This document shows, piece after piece, positions 1-9,319 of a stretch of DNA of 64,000 bases (position 1 is the first letter of the stretch; the number at the start of each line of letters is the position of its first letter). Made by a program: the position numbers and the translations under genes. The stretch lies in contig NZ_LVWA01000010.1 of the NCBI RefSeq assembly GCF_001907195.1, positions 186,001-250,000 on the forward strand, in the 5' to 3' direction. The DNA comes from Pontibacter flavimaris (GTDB lineage: Bacteria; Bacteroidota; Bacteroidia; Cytophagales; Hymenobacteraceae). The notes beneath the pieces were generated by a model. The model was not told where the DNA came from. It saw nothing but the letters and a program-made list of their open reading frames with translations, and searched no databases.

Positions 1-1
1 A

Positions 2-280
2 ATGGCTAGATCATTAAAAAAAGGGCCTTATATTGACTTTAGGCTCGAGAAGAAAGTAACTGTAATGAACGAGGCTGGCAAGAAGTCTGTTATCAAGACT
101 TGGTCTCGCAGATCAATGATTTCTCCGGACTTCGTGGGTCATACTTTTGCAGTTCATAATGGAAATAAATTCATTCCTGTTTATGTTACCGAGAACATGG
201 TCGGTCACAAACTGGGTGAGTTTGCTCCAACCAGAAACTTTAGAGGTCATATTGCTAAGAAAGATAAAGGCAAGCGTTAA
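2..280 (+). CDS. rpsS: 30S ribosomal protein S19
   Basis: S19 binds 16S rRNA in the 30S head together with S13. The 92-residue product starts [11 protein letters not shown] and carries the family motif [11 protein letters not shown] near residues 68-78. Only one base precedes the ATG, so the start is complete but the upstream genes expected from the conserved S10 order (L2, L23, L4, L3, S10) lie outside the window. The L22 gene follows two bases after the stop, which points to one transcript. Confidence 0.97.
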   Translation: MARSLKKGPYIDFRLEKKVTVMNEAGKKSVIKTWSRRSMISPDFVGHTFAVHNGNKFIPVYVTENMVGHKLGEFAPTRNFRGHIAKKDKGKR

Positions 281-282
281 TA

Positions 283-678
283 ATGGAAGCAGTAGCAAAA
301 CTTAAAAATGTCCCTACCTCTCCTCGTAAGATGAGAATGGTAGCCGACTTGGTGCGTGGGAAAAGCGTATCGAAAGCTCTTGGCATTCTGAAATTTGAAG
401 CCAATGCTGGTGCAGCCAAAGTTGAGAAGCTTGTTCTATCGGCACTATCAAACTGGCAGCAAAAGAATGAAGATGCTAGAATCGAGGATGCAAACCTTTA
501 CATCAAGACAATCTTTGTTGATGAAGGTAAAATGCTGAAGCGCCTTCGTCCTGCTCCACAGGGCCGTGGTTACCGAATCAGAAAACGATCAAACCACGTG
601 ACGCTGGTAATCGACAGCATGACAGAAGAGCAGCTAGACCAGCAGCAGTCTAAGAAATCTAAAAAAGCCAACAAGTAA
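283..678 (+). CDS. rplV: 50S ribosomal protein L22
   Basis: L22 contacts all domains of 23S rRNA and its hairpin lines the exit tunnel. The 131-residue product begins [20 protein letters not shown], with the family's SPRKMR motif, and has the tunnel-hairpin sequence [20 protein letters not shown] near residues 87-106. The C-terminus is a short lysine-rich extension. It sits between rpsS and rpsC in the standard order with gaps of 2 and 5 bases. Confidence 0.97.
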   Translation: MEAVAKLKNVPTSPRKMRMVADLVRGKSVSKALGILKFEANAGAAKVEKLVLSALSNWQQKNEDARIEDANLYIKTIFVDEGKMLKRLRPAPQGRGYRIRKRSNHVTLVIDSMTEEQLDQQQSKKSKKANK

Positions 679-683
679 GAATT

Positions 684-1439
684 ATGGGACAGAAAGTTAA
701 TCCGATAGGTTTTCGACTAGGTGTTATCAAAGGTTGGGATTCTAACTGGTATGGCGGCAAAGATTTCGCTGAGAAGCTGATCGAAGACGAGAAAATCAGA
801 AAATATATACTAGCTCGTATTCCTAAAGGCGGCATTTCTAAAATTATAATTGAAAGAACGCTTAAGCGCATCACGATCACCATCAACACGGCTAGACCGG
901 GTGTTGTGATCGGTAAGGGCGGACAGGAAGTAGATAAGATCAAAGAAGAGCTGAAGAAGCTTACGAACAAGGATATTCAAATTAATATCTTTGAGATTAA
1001 GCGTCCTGAGCTTGATGCAAAGCTGGTTGGTGAGTCCATCGCGCAGCAGTTGCAGGCTCGTATCTCTTTCCGCCGTGCTATGAAGCAAGCAATTGCTTCT
1101 GCGCTACGTGTAGGTGCCGAAGGTATAAAAGTACAGGTTTCCGGTCGTCTGGGTGGTGCTGAAATGGCAAGAACAGAGCACTACAAAGAAGGCAGAACCC
1201 CGCTTCATACTTTACGTGCAGATATTGACTACGCTTTATCTGAGGCACAGACAGTATATGGCAAACTGGGTATCAAAGTTTGGATCTTCAAAGGCGAGGT
1301 ATACGGTAAGAGAGATCTTACTCCTAATGCCGGCATGGAGAGCAAAGGACCTGGTTCAGCCTCTGGCGACAGACGTGGTGGAGGACCTCGCAACAAGAAA
1401 AGCGGTGAAGGTGCACCTAAGCGCAAGCGTCGTCAATAA
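684..1439 (+). CDS. rpsC: 30S ribosomal protein S3
   Basis: S3 forms part of the mRNA entry site of the 30S subunit. The 251-residue product starts [16 protein letters not shown] domain is visible through [14 protein letters not shown] near residues 73-86, followed by the S3 C-terminal domain ([21 protein letters not shown]). The last 35 residues are a Gly/Lys/Arg-rich tail somewhat longer than in E. coli S3 (233 aa). It lies five bases after rplV. Confidence 0.97.
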   Translation: MGQKVNPIGFRLGVIKGWDSNWYGGKDFAEKLIEDEKIRKYILARIPKGGISKIIIERTLKRITITINTARPGVVIGKGGQEVDKIKEELKKLTNKDIQINIFEIKRPELDAKLVGESIAQQLQARISFRRAMKQAIASALRVGAEGIKVQVSGRLGGAEMARTEHYKEGRTPLHTLRADIDYALSEAQTVYGKLGIKVWIFKGEVYGKRDLTPNAGMESKGPGSASGDRRGGGPRNKKSGEGAPKRKRRQ

Positions 1440-1468
1440 TCAAGTGTTAACATTATAAGTTTTAGAAA

Positions 1469-1891
1469 ATGTTACAGCCTAGAAGGACTAAATATAGAAA
1501 AATGCAGAAAGGCCGCGTAAAGGGTCTGGCTCACAGAGGCAGCTCTATTGCGTTTGGTTCTTTCGCTATCAAGTCTCTTGAGTCAACTTGGATTACGTCG
1601 CGCCAGATTGAGGCAGCCCGTATTGCGATGACAAGAGCAATGAAACGTGAGGGTCAAGTTTGGATCCGTATTTTCCCTGATAAACCAATCACGAAGAAGC
1701 CTGCAGAGGTTCGTATGGGTAAGGGTAAAGGTTCTCCTGAATATTGGGTAGCAGTGGTTAAGCCAGGTACAATCATGTTCGAATCTGATGGTGTACCTCT
1801 GGAAGTAGCAAAAGAGTCACTGAGACTTGCTGCTCAGAAACTGCCTGTTAAATCAAAGTTTATAGTACGTAGAGATTACGTTGAGAAATAA
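1469..1891 (+). CDS. rplP: 50S ribosomal protein L16
   Basis: L16 helps organise the A-site of the peptidyl transferase centre. The 140-residue product starts [16 protein letters not shown] and has the family motifs [30 protein letters not shown] and [13 protein letters not shown]. Length is typical. It follows rpsC after 29 bases and its stop codon lies immediately before the L29 start. Confidence 0.97.
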   Translation: MLQPRRTKYRKMQKGRVKGLAHRGSSIAFGSFAIKSLESTWITSRQIEAARIAMTRAMKREGQVWIRIFPDKPITKKPAEVRMGKGKGSPEYWVAVVKPGTIMFESDGVPLEVAKESLRLAAQKLPVKSKFIVRRDYVEK

Positions 1892-1892
1892 G

Positions 1893-2093
1893 ATGAAAAA
1901 TTCAGAGATAACGGCTTTATCTGCGGAAGACCTGCAAGAGAAGCTTAACACTGAGAAAGCTAACCTGCAGACCATGCGTTTTGCACATGCTATATCTCCA
2001 CTGGAGAACCCAATAAAAATCCGCGAGACGAAGAGACTGGTCGCCAGATTGAGTACAGAAGTTCGTCGTCGTGAAAATGAAGCTAACTCTTAA
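1893..2093 (+). CDS. rpmC: 50S ribosomal protein L29
   Basis: L29 sits near the tunnel exit and contributes to docking of nascent-chain factors. From the ATG at 1893 the product is 66 aa, [18 protein letters not shown], a small two-helix protein with the usual [19 protein letters not shown] segment. An in-frame TTG at 1881 would add four residues inside the end of rplP, but the ATG start fits the family better. L29 lies in its standard place between L16 and S17. Confidence 0.95.
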   Translation: MKNSEITALSAEDLQEKLNTEKANLQTMRFAHAISPLENPIKIRETKRLVARLSTEVRRRENEANS

Positions 2094-2107
2094 TAATGAT
2101 TAAGATC

Positions 2108-2362
2108 ATGGAGAGAAACCTAAGAAAAGAAAGAAGCGGCAAGGTTGTTAGCAATAAGATGGACAAGTCGATTACTGTAATGGTGGAAAGCAAGATGAAG
2201 CACCCTATGTACGGTAAGTTTGTTAGCAAATCGACCAAGTTCATGGCTCACGACGAGAACAATGACTGCAACATTGGAGATACGGTACGCATTCAGGAGA
2301 CGCGTCCGCTCAGCAAGAACAAGAAATGGCGTTTAGTGGAAATTATAGAAAGGGCTAAATAA
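2108..2362 (+). CDS. rpsQ: 30S ribosomal protein S17
   Basis: S17 is a primary 16S rRNA binder of the 30S body. From the ATG at 2108 the product is 84 aa and starts [20 protein letters not shown], the usual Bacteroidota N-terminus. A second in-frame ATG at 2096 would add MIKI; I prefer 2108 by family resemblance. The OB-fold segment [19 protein letters not shown] is clear. The L14 gene begins one base after the stop. Confidence 0.93.
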   Translation: MERNLRKERSGKVVSNKMDKSITVMVESKMKHPMYGKFVSKSTKFMAHDENNDCNIGDTVRIQETRPLSKNKKWRLVEIIERAK

Positions 2363-2363
2363 G

Positions 2364-2732
2364 ATGATACAGCAGGAATCAAGACTAAGTGTAGCTGATA
2401 ACAGCGGAGCCAAAGAAGTTCTTTGTATTCGTGTGTTAGGCGGTACTGGTAAGAAGTATGCATCTGTTGGCGACAGGATTGTTGTGACAGTTAAATCTGC
2501 CCTTTCTTCTGGTAACGTTAAAAAAGGAACTGTCTCAAAGGCAGTGATAGTAAGAACTAAGAAAGAGATTAGAAGAAAAGACGGATCATATATTCGCTTT
2601 GATGATAATGCAGCCGTTCTTTTGAATGCCAACAACGAACCACGCGGAACGCGTATCTTCGGGCCGGTAGCCCGTGAACTTCGTGAAAAGCAATTCATGA
2701 AAATTGTTTCGTTAGCTCCTGAAGTTCTATAA
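2364..2732 (+). CDS. rplN: 50S ribosomal protein L14
   Basis: L14 is one of the most conserved large-subunit proteins and forms an intersubunit bridge. The 122-residue product starts [19 protein letters not shown] and contains [20 protein letters not shown] and the family C-terminus [20 protein letters not shown]. Length is the usual 122. It is the first gene of the spc-type block and follows rpsQ by one base. Confidence 0.98.
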   Translation: MIQQESRLSVADNSGAKEVLCIRVLGGTGKKYASVGDRIVVTVKSALSSGNVKKGTVSKAVIVRTKKEIRRKDGSYIRFDDNAAVLLNANNEPRGTRIFGPVARELREKQFMKIVSLAPEVL

Positions 2733-2750
2733 CTACAAATTCAGATTAAA

Positions 2751-3074
2751 ATGAATAAGAAAAAACTTCATGTAAAGACTGGCGATACAGTTAAAGTAAT
2801 AGCCGGTGACGATCGCGGCAAGACTGGCCGCATAATCGCTGTAAACGCTGAAAAGCAGAGAGTAACTATTGAAGGCCTGAACATGGTAACCAAGCACCAG
2901 AAACCTAGTGCTCAGAATCCACAGGGCGGCATCAACAAGGTAGAAGCTCCTATTCACGCTAGCAATGTCATGCTTGTTGACCCAAAATCGGGTGAGACAA
3001 CAAAGGCTGCTAGGAGAAAGAACAGCGAAGGTAAAACAGAGCGTTATTCTAAAAAGACAGGAGAGGTAATCTAA
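2751..3074 (+). CDS. rplX: 50S ribosomal protein L24
   Basis: L24 is an assembly-initiating large-subunit protein. A KOW motif is visible near residues 9-27 ([19 protein letters not shown]), followed by [20 protein letters not shown]. It is 107 aa, standard for the family. The stop is one base before the L5 start, which fits tight co-transcription. Confidence 0.97.
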   Translation: MNKKKLHVKTGDTVKVIAGDDRGKTGRIIAVNAEKQRVTIEGLNMVTKHQKPSAQNPQGGINKVEAPIHASNVMLVDPKSGETTKAARRKNSEGKTERYSKKTGEVI

Positions 3075-3075
3075 G

Positions 3076-3630
3076 ATGGCAACTGCAAGATTAAAAGAGA
3101 AATATCAGAACGAGGTAGTGCCTGCCTTGAAAGAGAAGTTCCAGTATAAGAACGTCATGCAGGTGCCCCGCATCACAAAGATCTCTATCAACAAAGGTAT
3201 TGGCGCAGCCGTTGCCGACAAGAAGTTGGTAGATATCGGAGTGGAGGAGCTTACCACGATCACTGGCCAAAAGGCTGTTCCTACAATCGCAAAGAAGTCG
3301 GTTTCGAACTTCAAGTTGCGTGAGGGAATGCCAATTGGGGCCCGTGTTACCCTGAGAGGTGAGAAAATGTACGAGTTCCTGGATCGTCTGCTTACTGTGG
3401 CCCTGCCACGCGTACGTGACTTCAGAGGTGTAAACGACAAAGGCTTTGACGGCCGAGGTAACTACACACTGGGTGTTAAAGAGCAGATTATATTCCCCGA
3501 GATCAGCATCGATAAAATCAAGGCGATCTCTGGTATGGACATTACATTTGTAACTACAGCTAAAACAGACGAAGAGAGCTACGAACTGCTGAGAGCATTC
3601 GGTATGCCATTCGCCAATATCAAGAAATAA
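3076..3630 (+). CDS. rplE: 50S ribosomal protein L5
   Basis: L5 binds 5S rRNA in the central protuberance. The 184-residue product has the family blocks [58 protein letters not shown] and the C-terminal FGMPFAN. It is of standard length and lies two bases before rpsN. Confidence 0.98.
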   Translation: MATARLKEKYQNEVVPALKEKFQYKNVMQVPRITKISINKGIGAAVADKKLVDIGVEELTTITGQKAVPTIAKKSVSNFKLREGMPIGARVTLRGEKMYEFLDRLLTVALPRVRDFRGVNDKGFDGRGNYTLGVKEQIIFPEISIDKIKAISGMDITFVTTAKTDEESYELLRAFGMPFANIKK

Positions 3631-3632
3631 CC

Positions 3633-3902
3633 ATGGCAAGAGAATCAGTAAAAGCCAGAGAGCTTAAAAGAGAAAAGCTTGTAGCCAAGTTTGCTGCAAA
3701 AAGAGCTGAGCTAAAAGCCAAAGGAGATTATGAGGCACTTGATAAGCTGCCGCGCAACGCATCTCCTGTAAGACTACATAACCGTTGCAAGCTGTCAGGG
3801 AGACCAAGAGGATATATGAGAAAGTTTGGTATATCTCGTGTGGTTTTCAGAGAGCTGGCGGTTATGGGTAAAATTCCTGGTGTTACAAAAGCGAGCTGGT
3901 AA
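3633..3902 (+). CDS. rpsN: 30S ribosomal protein S14, long zinc-free type
   Basis: S14 belongs to the 30S head. This copy is 89 aa, the long form without the four-cysteine zinc knuckle. It contains a single cysteine, in [20 protein letters not shown], and ends GVTKASW. Long zinc-independent S14 is known in many bacteria, so this is a normal variant. A 90-base gap follows, unusually wide for this cluster, and contains a promoter-like box. Confidence 0.97.
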   Translation: MARESVKARELKREKLVAKFAAKRAELKAKGDYEALDKLPRNASPVRLHNRCKLSGRPRGYMRKFGISRVVFRELAVMGKIPGVTKASW

Positions 3903-3942
3903 TTTTTTAGGATTCATACTAAGAATCTTAAAAAGATATTAC

Positions 3943-3950
3943 TATCTTTG
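3943..3950 (+). promoter_or_regulatory. Bacteroidota-type -7 promoter box before rpsH
   Basis: TATCTTTG fits the Bacteroidota TAnnTTTG -7 consensus and lies in the 90-base rpsN-rpsH gap, 42 bases before the S8 start. I see no clear -33 TTG at the right distance. It would give the S8-to-L17 half of the cluster its own start, but this is inference. Confidence 0.5.
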
Positions 3951-3992
3951 CCCCTCGCTTAGATAAAGCATTCATTATTACATTCATTCATA

Positions 3993-4391
3993 ATGAACAC
4001 AGATCCAATAGCAGATTATTTAACTAGAGTGCGTAACGCTATAAAAGCTAACCACAGGATAGTTGAGATACCATCTAGCAAGATTAAACAAGAGATCACT
4101 AAAGTATTGTACGACAAAGGGTATATCCAAAGTTATAAATTTGATGACTCTGGCGTACAAGGCACGATTAAGATAGCTCTGAAGTATAACCCCAACACTA
4201 AGCAACCTGCTATTGTGAAACTGGAGAGGGTAAGCAAGCCAGGGCTTCGCAAGTACACTGGTACAGAGAATATGCCACGCGTGCTGAACGGACTTGGAGT
4301 AGCTATTCTGTCTACATCTAAGGGTGTTATGACAGAGAAAGAGGCTAAGTCACTGAATGTAGGTGGCGAGGTGTTATGTTATGTATATTAA
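3993..4391 (+). CDS. rpsH: 30S ribosomal protein S8
   Basis: S8 binds the central domain of 16S rRNA and is the spc operon repressor in E. coli. The 132-residue product starts MNTDPIADYLTRVRNA and ends with the family signature STSKGVMTEKEAKSLNVGGEVLCYVY. The gene follows a 90-base gap with a TAnnTTTG box at 3943. An AAGTATA heptamer occurs inside at 4182-4188, one of very few in the ribosomal cluster. Confidence 0.98.
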   Translation: MNTDPIADYLTRVRNAIKANHRIVEIPSSKIKQEITKVLYDKGYIQSYKFDDSGVQGTIKIALKYNPNTKQPAIVKLERVSKPGLRKYTGTENMPRVLNGLGVAILSTSKGVMTEKEAKSLNVGGEVLCYVY

Positions 4392-4405
4392 TAGGAGGAT
4401 AGACA

Positions 4406-4960
4406 ATGTCACGTATAGGAAAATTGCCAATCACCCTGCCTAACAATACACAAGTTACCATCGGTACTAACAATGTAGTAACAGTAAAGGGCCCTAAAGG
4501 TGAGCTAACTACTACTATCGATAAGGATATGATTGTAAAGCAGGATGAAAACGCTATTGTAGTGGAGCGTCCTACTGAGCAGAAGCGTCATAAAGCTATG
4601 CACGGTCTTTACAGATCCCTGATCAATAACATGGTAATAGGCGTTAGCGAAGGCTACAAAGAGCAGCTGGAGTTGGTGGGCGTGGGTTTCAAGGCTTCGG
4701 TTCAAGGCAAAGTGCTTGAGCTTTCGCTTGGTTATTCACACAACATCTTCTTGAGTTTGCCAGACGAAGTAACTATTACAGCTCTTACTGAGAAAGGTAA
4801 AAACCCAATTGTAACGTTGGAAAGCAACGACAAGCAATTGATCGGCCAGATTGCTGCTAAAATCAGATCACTGCGCAAGGTTGAGCCATACAAAGGTAAG
4901 GGTATCCGTTTCGTAGGAGAAGTTGTAAGAAGAAAAGCTGGTAAGACAGCGTCTAAATAA
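4406..4960 (+). CDS. rplF: 50S ribosomal protein L6
   Basis: L6 lies near the GTPase-associated region of the 50S subunit. The 184-residue product starts [12 protein letters not shown] and has the two L6 repeats, the second with [20 protein letters not shown] and the end signature [21 protein letters not shown] full AGGAGG at 4393-4398, seven bases before the ATG, is a strong Shine-Dalgarno sequence, uncommon in this phylum. Confidence 0.97.
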   Translation: MSRIGKLPITLPNNTQVTIGTNNVVTVKGPKGELTTTIDKDMIVKQDENAIVVERPTEQKRHKAMHGLYRSLINNMVIGVSEGYKEQLELVGVGFKASVQGKVLELSLGYSHNIFLSLPDEVTITALTEKGKNPIVTLESNDKQLIGQIAAKIRSLRKVEPYKGKGIRFVGEVVRRKAGKTASK

Positions 4961-4968
4961 TCATCATC

Positions 4969-5316
4969 ATGTCTACTAAGAAAATAAGCAGAAGACTAAG
5001 AATCAAAAAAGGCATCAGGAATAAAATTTCTGGTACCTCTGAAAGGCCGAGACTGACTGTGTTCCGTAGCAACAAAGCTATTTATGCACAGCTAGTTGAT
5101 GATACTACTGGTGTGACACTAGCGGCAGCCTCTTCAGTTAAACTTGATGATGCAAAAGCTAACATAGAAACTGCAGGAAAGGTTGGAACGACTATCGCTG
5201 AGCAAGCGTTGGCAAAGGGAATCTCAGAAGTAGTATTCGATCGTAACGGCTATCTTTATCACGGTAAAGTAAAATCATTGGCAGAAGGCGCTCGTCAGGC
5301 TGGCCTTAAATTCTAA
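4969..5316 (+). CDS. rplR: 50S ribosomal protein L18
   Basis: L18 binds 5S rRNA with L5. The 115-residue product has an Arg/Lys-rich N-terminus, then [20 protein letters not shown] and the C-terminal [20 protein letters not shown] typical of the family. Length is standard, and it lies between L6 and S5 with gaps of 8 and 5 bases. Confidence 0.97.
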   Translation: MSTKKISRRLRIKKGIRNKISGTSERPRLTVFRSNKAIYAQLVDDTTGVTLAAASSVKLDDAKANIETAGKVGTTIAEQALAKGISEVVFDRNGYLYHGKVKSLAEGARQAGLKF

Positions 5317-5321
5317 ATAAT

Positions 5322-5840
5322 ATGTTGAAGAATAATATACGTAGCGTAAAGGCAAGCGAAATTGAGCTCAAAGAGCGCGTAGTAGCCATTAACCGTGTAG
5401 CCAAGGTTGTGAAGGGTGGTAGAAGATTTAGCTTTGCCGCTATCGTGGTAGTTGGTGATGGAAATGGTGTTGTAGGGTATGGACTTGGTAAAGCCAATGA
5501 AGTAACAGACGCTATTGCCAAGGGCATTGACGATGCGAAGAAGAACCTGGTAAAGGTTCCTATTTATCATAACACAGTGCCTCACGCGATGGAAGGCAAA
5601 TACTCTGGTGGTTTTGTTCTGGTTAAACCGGCTGCCCCAGGTACAGGTGTAATCGCCGGTGGCGCGATGCGTGCTGTGCTGGAGAGTGCTGGTATAAAAG
5701 ACGTACTTTGCAAGTCAAAAGGGTCTTCTAACCCACATAACGTGGTTAAAGCTACTTTTGATGCTCTTGCTAAAATGCGTGATCCTTTGGCGGTAGCGCA
5801 GCAACGCGGTGTTAATTTACAGAAAGTATTCAACGGATAA
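5322..5840 (+). CDS. rpsE: 30S ribosomal protein S5
   Basis: S5 acts in decoding fidelity at the mRNA entry side. The 172-residue product starts [20 protein letters not shown] and has the double-stranded RNA-binding block [20 protein letters not shown], the loop [10 protein letters not shown], and the C-terminal domain with [18 protein letters not shown]. No Shine-Dalgarno is visible; the ATG is preceded by an A/T-rich stretch as usual in this phylum. Confidence 0.97.
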   Translation: MLKNNIRSVKASEIELKERVVAINRVAKVVKGGRRFSFAAIVVVGDGNGVVGYGLGKANEVTDAIAKGIDDAKKNLVKVPIYHNTVPHAMEGKYSGGFVLVKPAAPGTGVIAGGAMRAVLESAGIKDVLCKSKGSSNPHNVVKATFDALAKMRDPLAVAQQRGVNLQKVFNG

Positions 5841-5845
5841 TTGAA

Positions 5846-6025
5846 ATGGCTAAAGTAACTATCACTCAAGTAAAGAGCATTATCGACCGACCAAAGACTC
5901 AGAAGCTGACTATCAAAGCGCTTGGTCTTGGTAAGATAAGCAAATCAGTGTCTGTTGAGTACACTCCGCAGATTGCTGGTATGGTAAAGAAAGTCCACAA
6001 TTTGGTAGAAGTAAAAGAACAATAA
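5846..6025 (+). CDS. rpmD: 50S ribosomal protein L30
   Basis: A 59-residue reading frame between S5 and L15, the standard L30 position. It begins MAKVTITQVKSIIDRPKTQK and ends VKKVHNLVEVKEQ. Length and the L30 core (RPKTQKLTIKALGLGKI) match the bacterial family. Gaps are 5 bases from rpsE and 2 bases to rplO. Confidence 0.96.
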   Translation: MAKVTITQVKSIIDRPKTQKLTIKALGLGKISKSVSVEYTPQIAGMVKKVHNLVEVKEQ

Positions 6026-6027
6026 TC

Positions 6028-6474
6028 ATGTACTTACATTCTTTAAAACCTGCAGAAGGTTCTGTTAAAAACAGAAAGAGAATTGGTAGAGGTGCTGGTT
6101 CAGGTAGAGGTGGAACTTCTACACGTGGACACAAAGGTGCTAAATCCCGCTCTGGTTACTCACAGAAGGCTGGCTTTGAAGGTGGTCAGATGCCACTTCA
6201 AAGACGTGTGCCTAAGTTCGGCTTTAAAAACATCACCCGTGTTGAGTTTAAAGCCATTAACTTAGATGTTATTCAGGCTCTTGCGGAGTCTACAAATGAG
6301 ACTGTTATGAACTTTGATTTTTTCAAAGCGCATGGTCTTGTTCAGAAGAAAGACAAAGTTAAGGTATTGGGTAGAGGAGAGATCAGCAAAGCCATTGAGA
6401 TTCATGCTCATGCTTTCTCTGGAACTGCTGCCTCATCAATAGAAAAAGCAGGCGGTAAAACAGTTGCTCTTTAA
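6028..6474 (+). CDS. rplO: 50S ribosomal protein L15
   Basis: L15 is a late-assembly large-subunit protein. The 148-residue product has the Gly/Arg-rich N-terminal extension KRIGRGAGSGRGGTSTRGHK, then FEGGQMPLQRRVPKFGF, and the C-terminal VLGRGEISKAIEIHAHAFSG. Length is standard. It ends 12 bases before secY. Confidence 0.97.
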   Translation: MYLHSLKPAEGSVKNRKRIGRGAGSGRGGTSTRGHKGAKSRSGYSQKAGFEGGQMPLQRRVPKFGFKNITRVEFKAINLDVIQALAESTNETVMNFDFFKAHGLVQKKDKVKVLGRGEISKAIEIHAHAFSGTAASSIEKAGGKTVAL

Positions 6475-6486
6475 TCAGTAGGAGGT

Positions 6487-7803
6487 ATGAAGAAGTTTAT
6501 AACAACGTTAAAGAACATTTTTGCTATAGAGGATTTAAGGGTGAGAATCCTTAATACCCTTTTCTTTATAGCTATTTTCAGACTTGGTTCTTTTGTTGTT
6601 TTACCCGGCGTTGATCCTAGTCAATTACAAGCTAACACCTCCGGTATTTTCGGATTGTTGGATACCTTTTTAGGTGGAGCATTTAGCAATGCCTCCATCT
6701 TTGCATTGGGTATCATGCCGTATATCTCAGCTTCTATCGTACTACAACTGCTTACCATAGCTGTACCTTATTTCCAAAAAATGCAGAAAGAGGGTGAATC
6801 TGGAAGAAAGAAAATCAACCAGATCACTCGCGTTCTGACAATTGTTATTACCCTTGCTCAGGCAGTTGGCTTTGTGTCTACTATTAATGCCGAGGCCATC
6901 GTCATCAATCAGGCATTGTTTACGATTACTTCCATGATCGTGCTCACCTCTGGTACCGTGTTCTGTATGTGGCTAGGGGAGAAAATCACAGACAAAGGGA
7001 TAGGCAACGGTATATCCATGCTGATTATGATTGGTATTATCAGCCGCTTCCCGGGAGCCATACTTTTTGAGGCTACCTCTAAGCAACTGGATGGCGCGCT
7101 TCTCTTTATCTTTGAATTAGTGATCCTGTTCCTGGTGGTAATGTCAGTAGTGATGTTGACCCAGGCAGTAAGAAGAATACCAGTTCAGTATGCCAAGCAG
7201 GTTGGTGCAAGCTCACTCTATAGTGGTCAGCGTCAGTTTATCCCGCTCAAGGTGAACGCAGCCGGTGTAATGCCAATTATTTTTGCGCAGTCGTTGATGT
7301 TCCTGCCGTCTATGATAGCATCTATCTGGGCAGAATCTAGTGAGACAGCTAACTACATTGGTGCTACATTCTCTGACTTTACATCCTGGCAGTACAATGT
7401 GGTATTCGGTTTGCTTATCCTGGTGTTCACGTACTTCTACACAGCTATAAGTGTTAACCCAAACCAGATAGCGGATGATTTGAAGCGCAGTGGTGGCTTT
7501 ATACCTGGTGTTAAGCCTGGCCGTTCCACTTCAGAGTATATAGATGCTATCTTGACTAAGATAACTCTGCCCGGTGCCATTTATCTTGCACTTGTTGCGA
7601 TATTCCCAGCAATAGCTATGTTGTTTGGTGTTACAAGAGAGTTTTCGCAGTTTTTCGGTGGCACTTCTTTGCTGATCATGGTTGGTGTTGTACTGGATAC
7701 CCTGAAGCAAGTTGAAAGCTACCTTCTGATGCGCCACTACGATGGTATGATGAAATCAGGGAAGCTGCGCGGCAGAACTGAGAATATTGCCATGGTATCC
7801 TAA
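6487..7803 (+). CDS. secY: Preprotein translocase subunit SecY
   Basis: SecY is the ten-helix channel of the Sec translocon and works with SecE/SecG and the SecA motor encoded at 27.7 kb. The 438-residue product starts MKKFITTLKNIFAIEDLRVR and has LGIMPYISASIVLQLL (plug/TM2 region) and PNQIADDLKRSGGFIPGVKP (the loop before TM9). An AGGAGG at 6480-6485 lies only one base from the ATG, too close for ideal Shine-Dalgarno spacing, but the N-terminus matches the family, so I keep this start. Three bases separate it from map. Confidence 0.97.
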   Translation: MKKFITTLKNIFAIEDLRVRILNTLFFIAIFRLGSFVVLPGVDPSQLQANTSGIFGLLDTFLGGAFSNASIFALGIMPYISASIVLQLLTIAVPYFQKMQKEGESGRKKINQITRVLTIVITLAQAVGFVSTINAEAIVINQALFTITSMIVLTSGTVFCMWLGEKITDKGIGNGISMLIMIGIISRFPGAILFEATSKQLDGALLFIFELVILFLVVMSVVMLTQAVRRIPVQYAKQVGASSLYSGQRQFIPLKVNAAGVMPIIFAQSLMFLPSMIASIWAESSETANYIGATFSDFTSWQYNVVFGLLILVFTYFYTAISVNPNQIADDLKRSGGFIPGVKPGRSTSEYIDAILTKITLPGAIYLALVAIFPAIAMLFGVTREFSQFFGGTSLLIMVGVVLDTLKQVESYLLMRHYDGMMKSGKLRGRTENIAMVS

Positions 7804-7806
7804 TCA

Positions 7807-8580
7807 ATGATTATTTACAAAACTGAAGAAGATATTGAGCTGATTCGCCAGAGTGCTTTGATCCTAAGCAAAGCACATGGCGAAATTGCTCGTGTTATAA
7901 AACCTGGTGTAAGCACTCTTCAACTAGACAAACTAGCTGAAGAGTTTATACTTGATAGTGGCGGAAAGCCCTCCTTTAAGAATTATAACGGATTCCCTTA
8001 TAGTTTGTGTATCTCTGTAAACTCTGTAGTTGTCCATGGTTTTCCTGGTAATTACATTTTGAACGATGGAGATATTATATCTGTTGATGGGGGAGTTTAT
8101 AAAAATGGTTTTCACAGCGACAGTGCCTATACGCATGCTGTAGGAGAGGTTTCTCCGGAAGTGCAAAAGCTGCTTGAGGTCACGAAGAACTCTCTGTACC
8201 TGGGGTTGGAGAAGGCTGTTACCGGAAACAGGATGGGTGATGTGAGCCATACGATTCAGGAGTACGTGGAAGCTAATGGTTTCACCGTGGTTCGTGAGTT
8301 GGTGGGCCACGGAATTGGCAGGAACCTGCATGAGTCACCAGAGGTGCCTAACTATGGAAAACGTGGGCAGGGCGCTAAATTGCAAAAAGGCTTGGTAATC
8401 GCCGTTGAGCCAATGGTAAACTTAGGAACAAGACATATTGTGCAGGAGGAAGATGGATGGACGATTCGCACGAAGGACAATAAACCTTCTGCGCATTTTG
8501 AGCATACAATTGTGGTTCGTAAGGATAAACCAGAGATATTAACAACTTTTGAATATATAGAACAAGCTAAAAAATCATAA
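7807..8580 (+). CDS. map: Methionine aminopeptidase, type I
   Basis: Removes the initiator methionine from nascent proteins in the cytoplasm. The 257-residue product has the five metal ligands in family order: D94 (SVDGG), D105 (HSDSA), H168 (GHGIG), E201 (AVEPM) and E232 (FEHTI). There is no N-terminal zinc domain, as in type Ia bacterial enzymes. Its place between secY and infA is conserved in many bacteria. The infA start codon directly abuts its stop. One TATACTT heptamer occurs at 7947-7953. Confidence 0.97.
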   Translation: MIIYKTEEDIELIRQSALILSKAHGEIARVIKPGVSTLQLDKLAEEFILDSGGKPSFKNYNGFPYSLCISVNSVVVHGFPGNYILNDGDIISVDGGVYKNGFHSDSAYTHAVGEVSPEVQKLLEVTKNSLYLGLEKAVTGNRMGDVSHTIQEYVEANGFTVVRELVGHGIGRNLHESPEVPNYGKRGQGAKLQKGLVIAVEPMVNLGTRHIVQEEDGWTIRTKDNKPSAHFEHTIVVRKDKPEILTTFEYIEQAKKS

Positions 8581-8799
8581 ATGGCAAAACAGTCGTCCAT
8601 AGAGCAAGACGGAACTATTGTAGAAGCTCTGTCTAATGCCATGTTTCGGGTGGAGCTTGAAAATGGTCATCAGGTAGTAGCTCATATTTCTGGTAAGATG
8701 CGCATGAATTACATTAAGATACTTCCGGGTGACAGGGTTAAATTGGAGATGTCTCCTTATGATCTAACTAAAGGCAGAATTGTTTACCGATATAAATAA
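8581..8799 (+). CDS. infA: Translation initiation factor IF-1
   Basis: IF-1 occupies the 30S A-site during initiation. The 72-residue S1/OB-fold product starts [20 protein letters not shown] and contains [20 protein letters not shown] and [20 protein letters not shown], all standard. It begins the base after the map stop, suggesting translational coupling. Confidence 0.97.
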   Translation: MAKQSSIEQDGTIVEALSNAMFRVELENGHQVVAHISGKMRMNYIKILPGDRVKLEMSPYDLTKGRIVYRYK

Positions 8800-8804
8800 A
8801 TCCA

Positions 8805-8921
8805 ATGAAAGTTAAAGCATCAGTTAAAAAGAGAAGTGTTGACTGTAAGATTATCCGCCGCAAGGGGAAGCTTTACGTCATCAACAAGAAGAATCCAAGA
8901 TATAAACAAAGACAAGGTTAA
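8805..8921 (+). CDS. rpmJ: 50S ribosomal protein L36, zinc-free form
   Basis: A 38-residue frame in the usual place between infA and rpsM. It starts [20 protein letters not shown] and ends NPRYKQRQG. The family's C-x2-C...C...H zinc site is broken: only C14 remains, while the other positions are Ser11, an Asn and a Tyr. So this is the C-minus form, which does not need zinc. Confidence 0.95.
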   Translation: MKVKASVKKRSVDCKIIRRKGKLYVINKKNPRYKQRQG

Positions 8922-8931
8922 TTAATTATTT

Positions 8932-9309
8932 ATGGCTAGAATAGCAGGAGTAGATATTCCGGATAACAAGAGAGGAGAGATCGCGCTGACCTATATTTTT
9001 GGGATCGGACGCAGCCTTTCTAAGCAGATTTTGACTAAAGCCGGGGTGGATCTTGACAAAAAGGTAAAAGACTGGACTGAGGACGAAGCCGGTGAAATTA
9101 GAAATGTAATTGCTGCTGACATCAAAACGGAGGGTGTATTGAGATCCGAAGTACAGCTGCACATTAAGCGTCTTCTTGACATAGGTTGCTACCGTGGGTT
9201 GAGACACCGTAAAGGCTTGCCTGTACGTGGTCAGAGAACAAAGAACAACTCTCGTACGAGAAAAGGTAAGCGCAAGACAGTTGCTGGCAAGAAGAAGGCA
9301 TCTAAATAA
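8932..9309 (+). CDS. rpsM: 30S ribosomal protein S13
   Basis: S13 is in the 30S head and contacts the P-site tRNA and the 50S subunit. The 125-residue product starts [20 protein letters not shown], has the helix-two-turn-helix region and the family block [20 protein letters not shown], and ends in a basic tail. It opens the alpha block (S13-S11-S4-rpoA-L17) and is 10 bases from rpmJ. Confidence 0.98.
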   Translation: MARIAGVDIPDNKRGEIALTYIFGIGRSLSKQILTKAGVDLDKKVKDWTEDEAGEIRNVIAADIKTEGVLRSEVQLHIKRLLDIGCYRGLRHRKGLPVRGQRTKNNSRTRKGKRKTVAGKKKASK

Positions 9310-9319
9310 TCACTAGATC

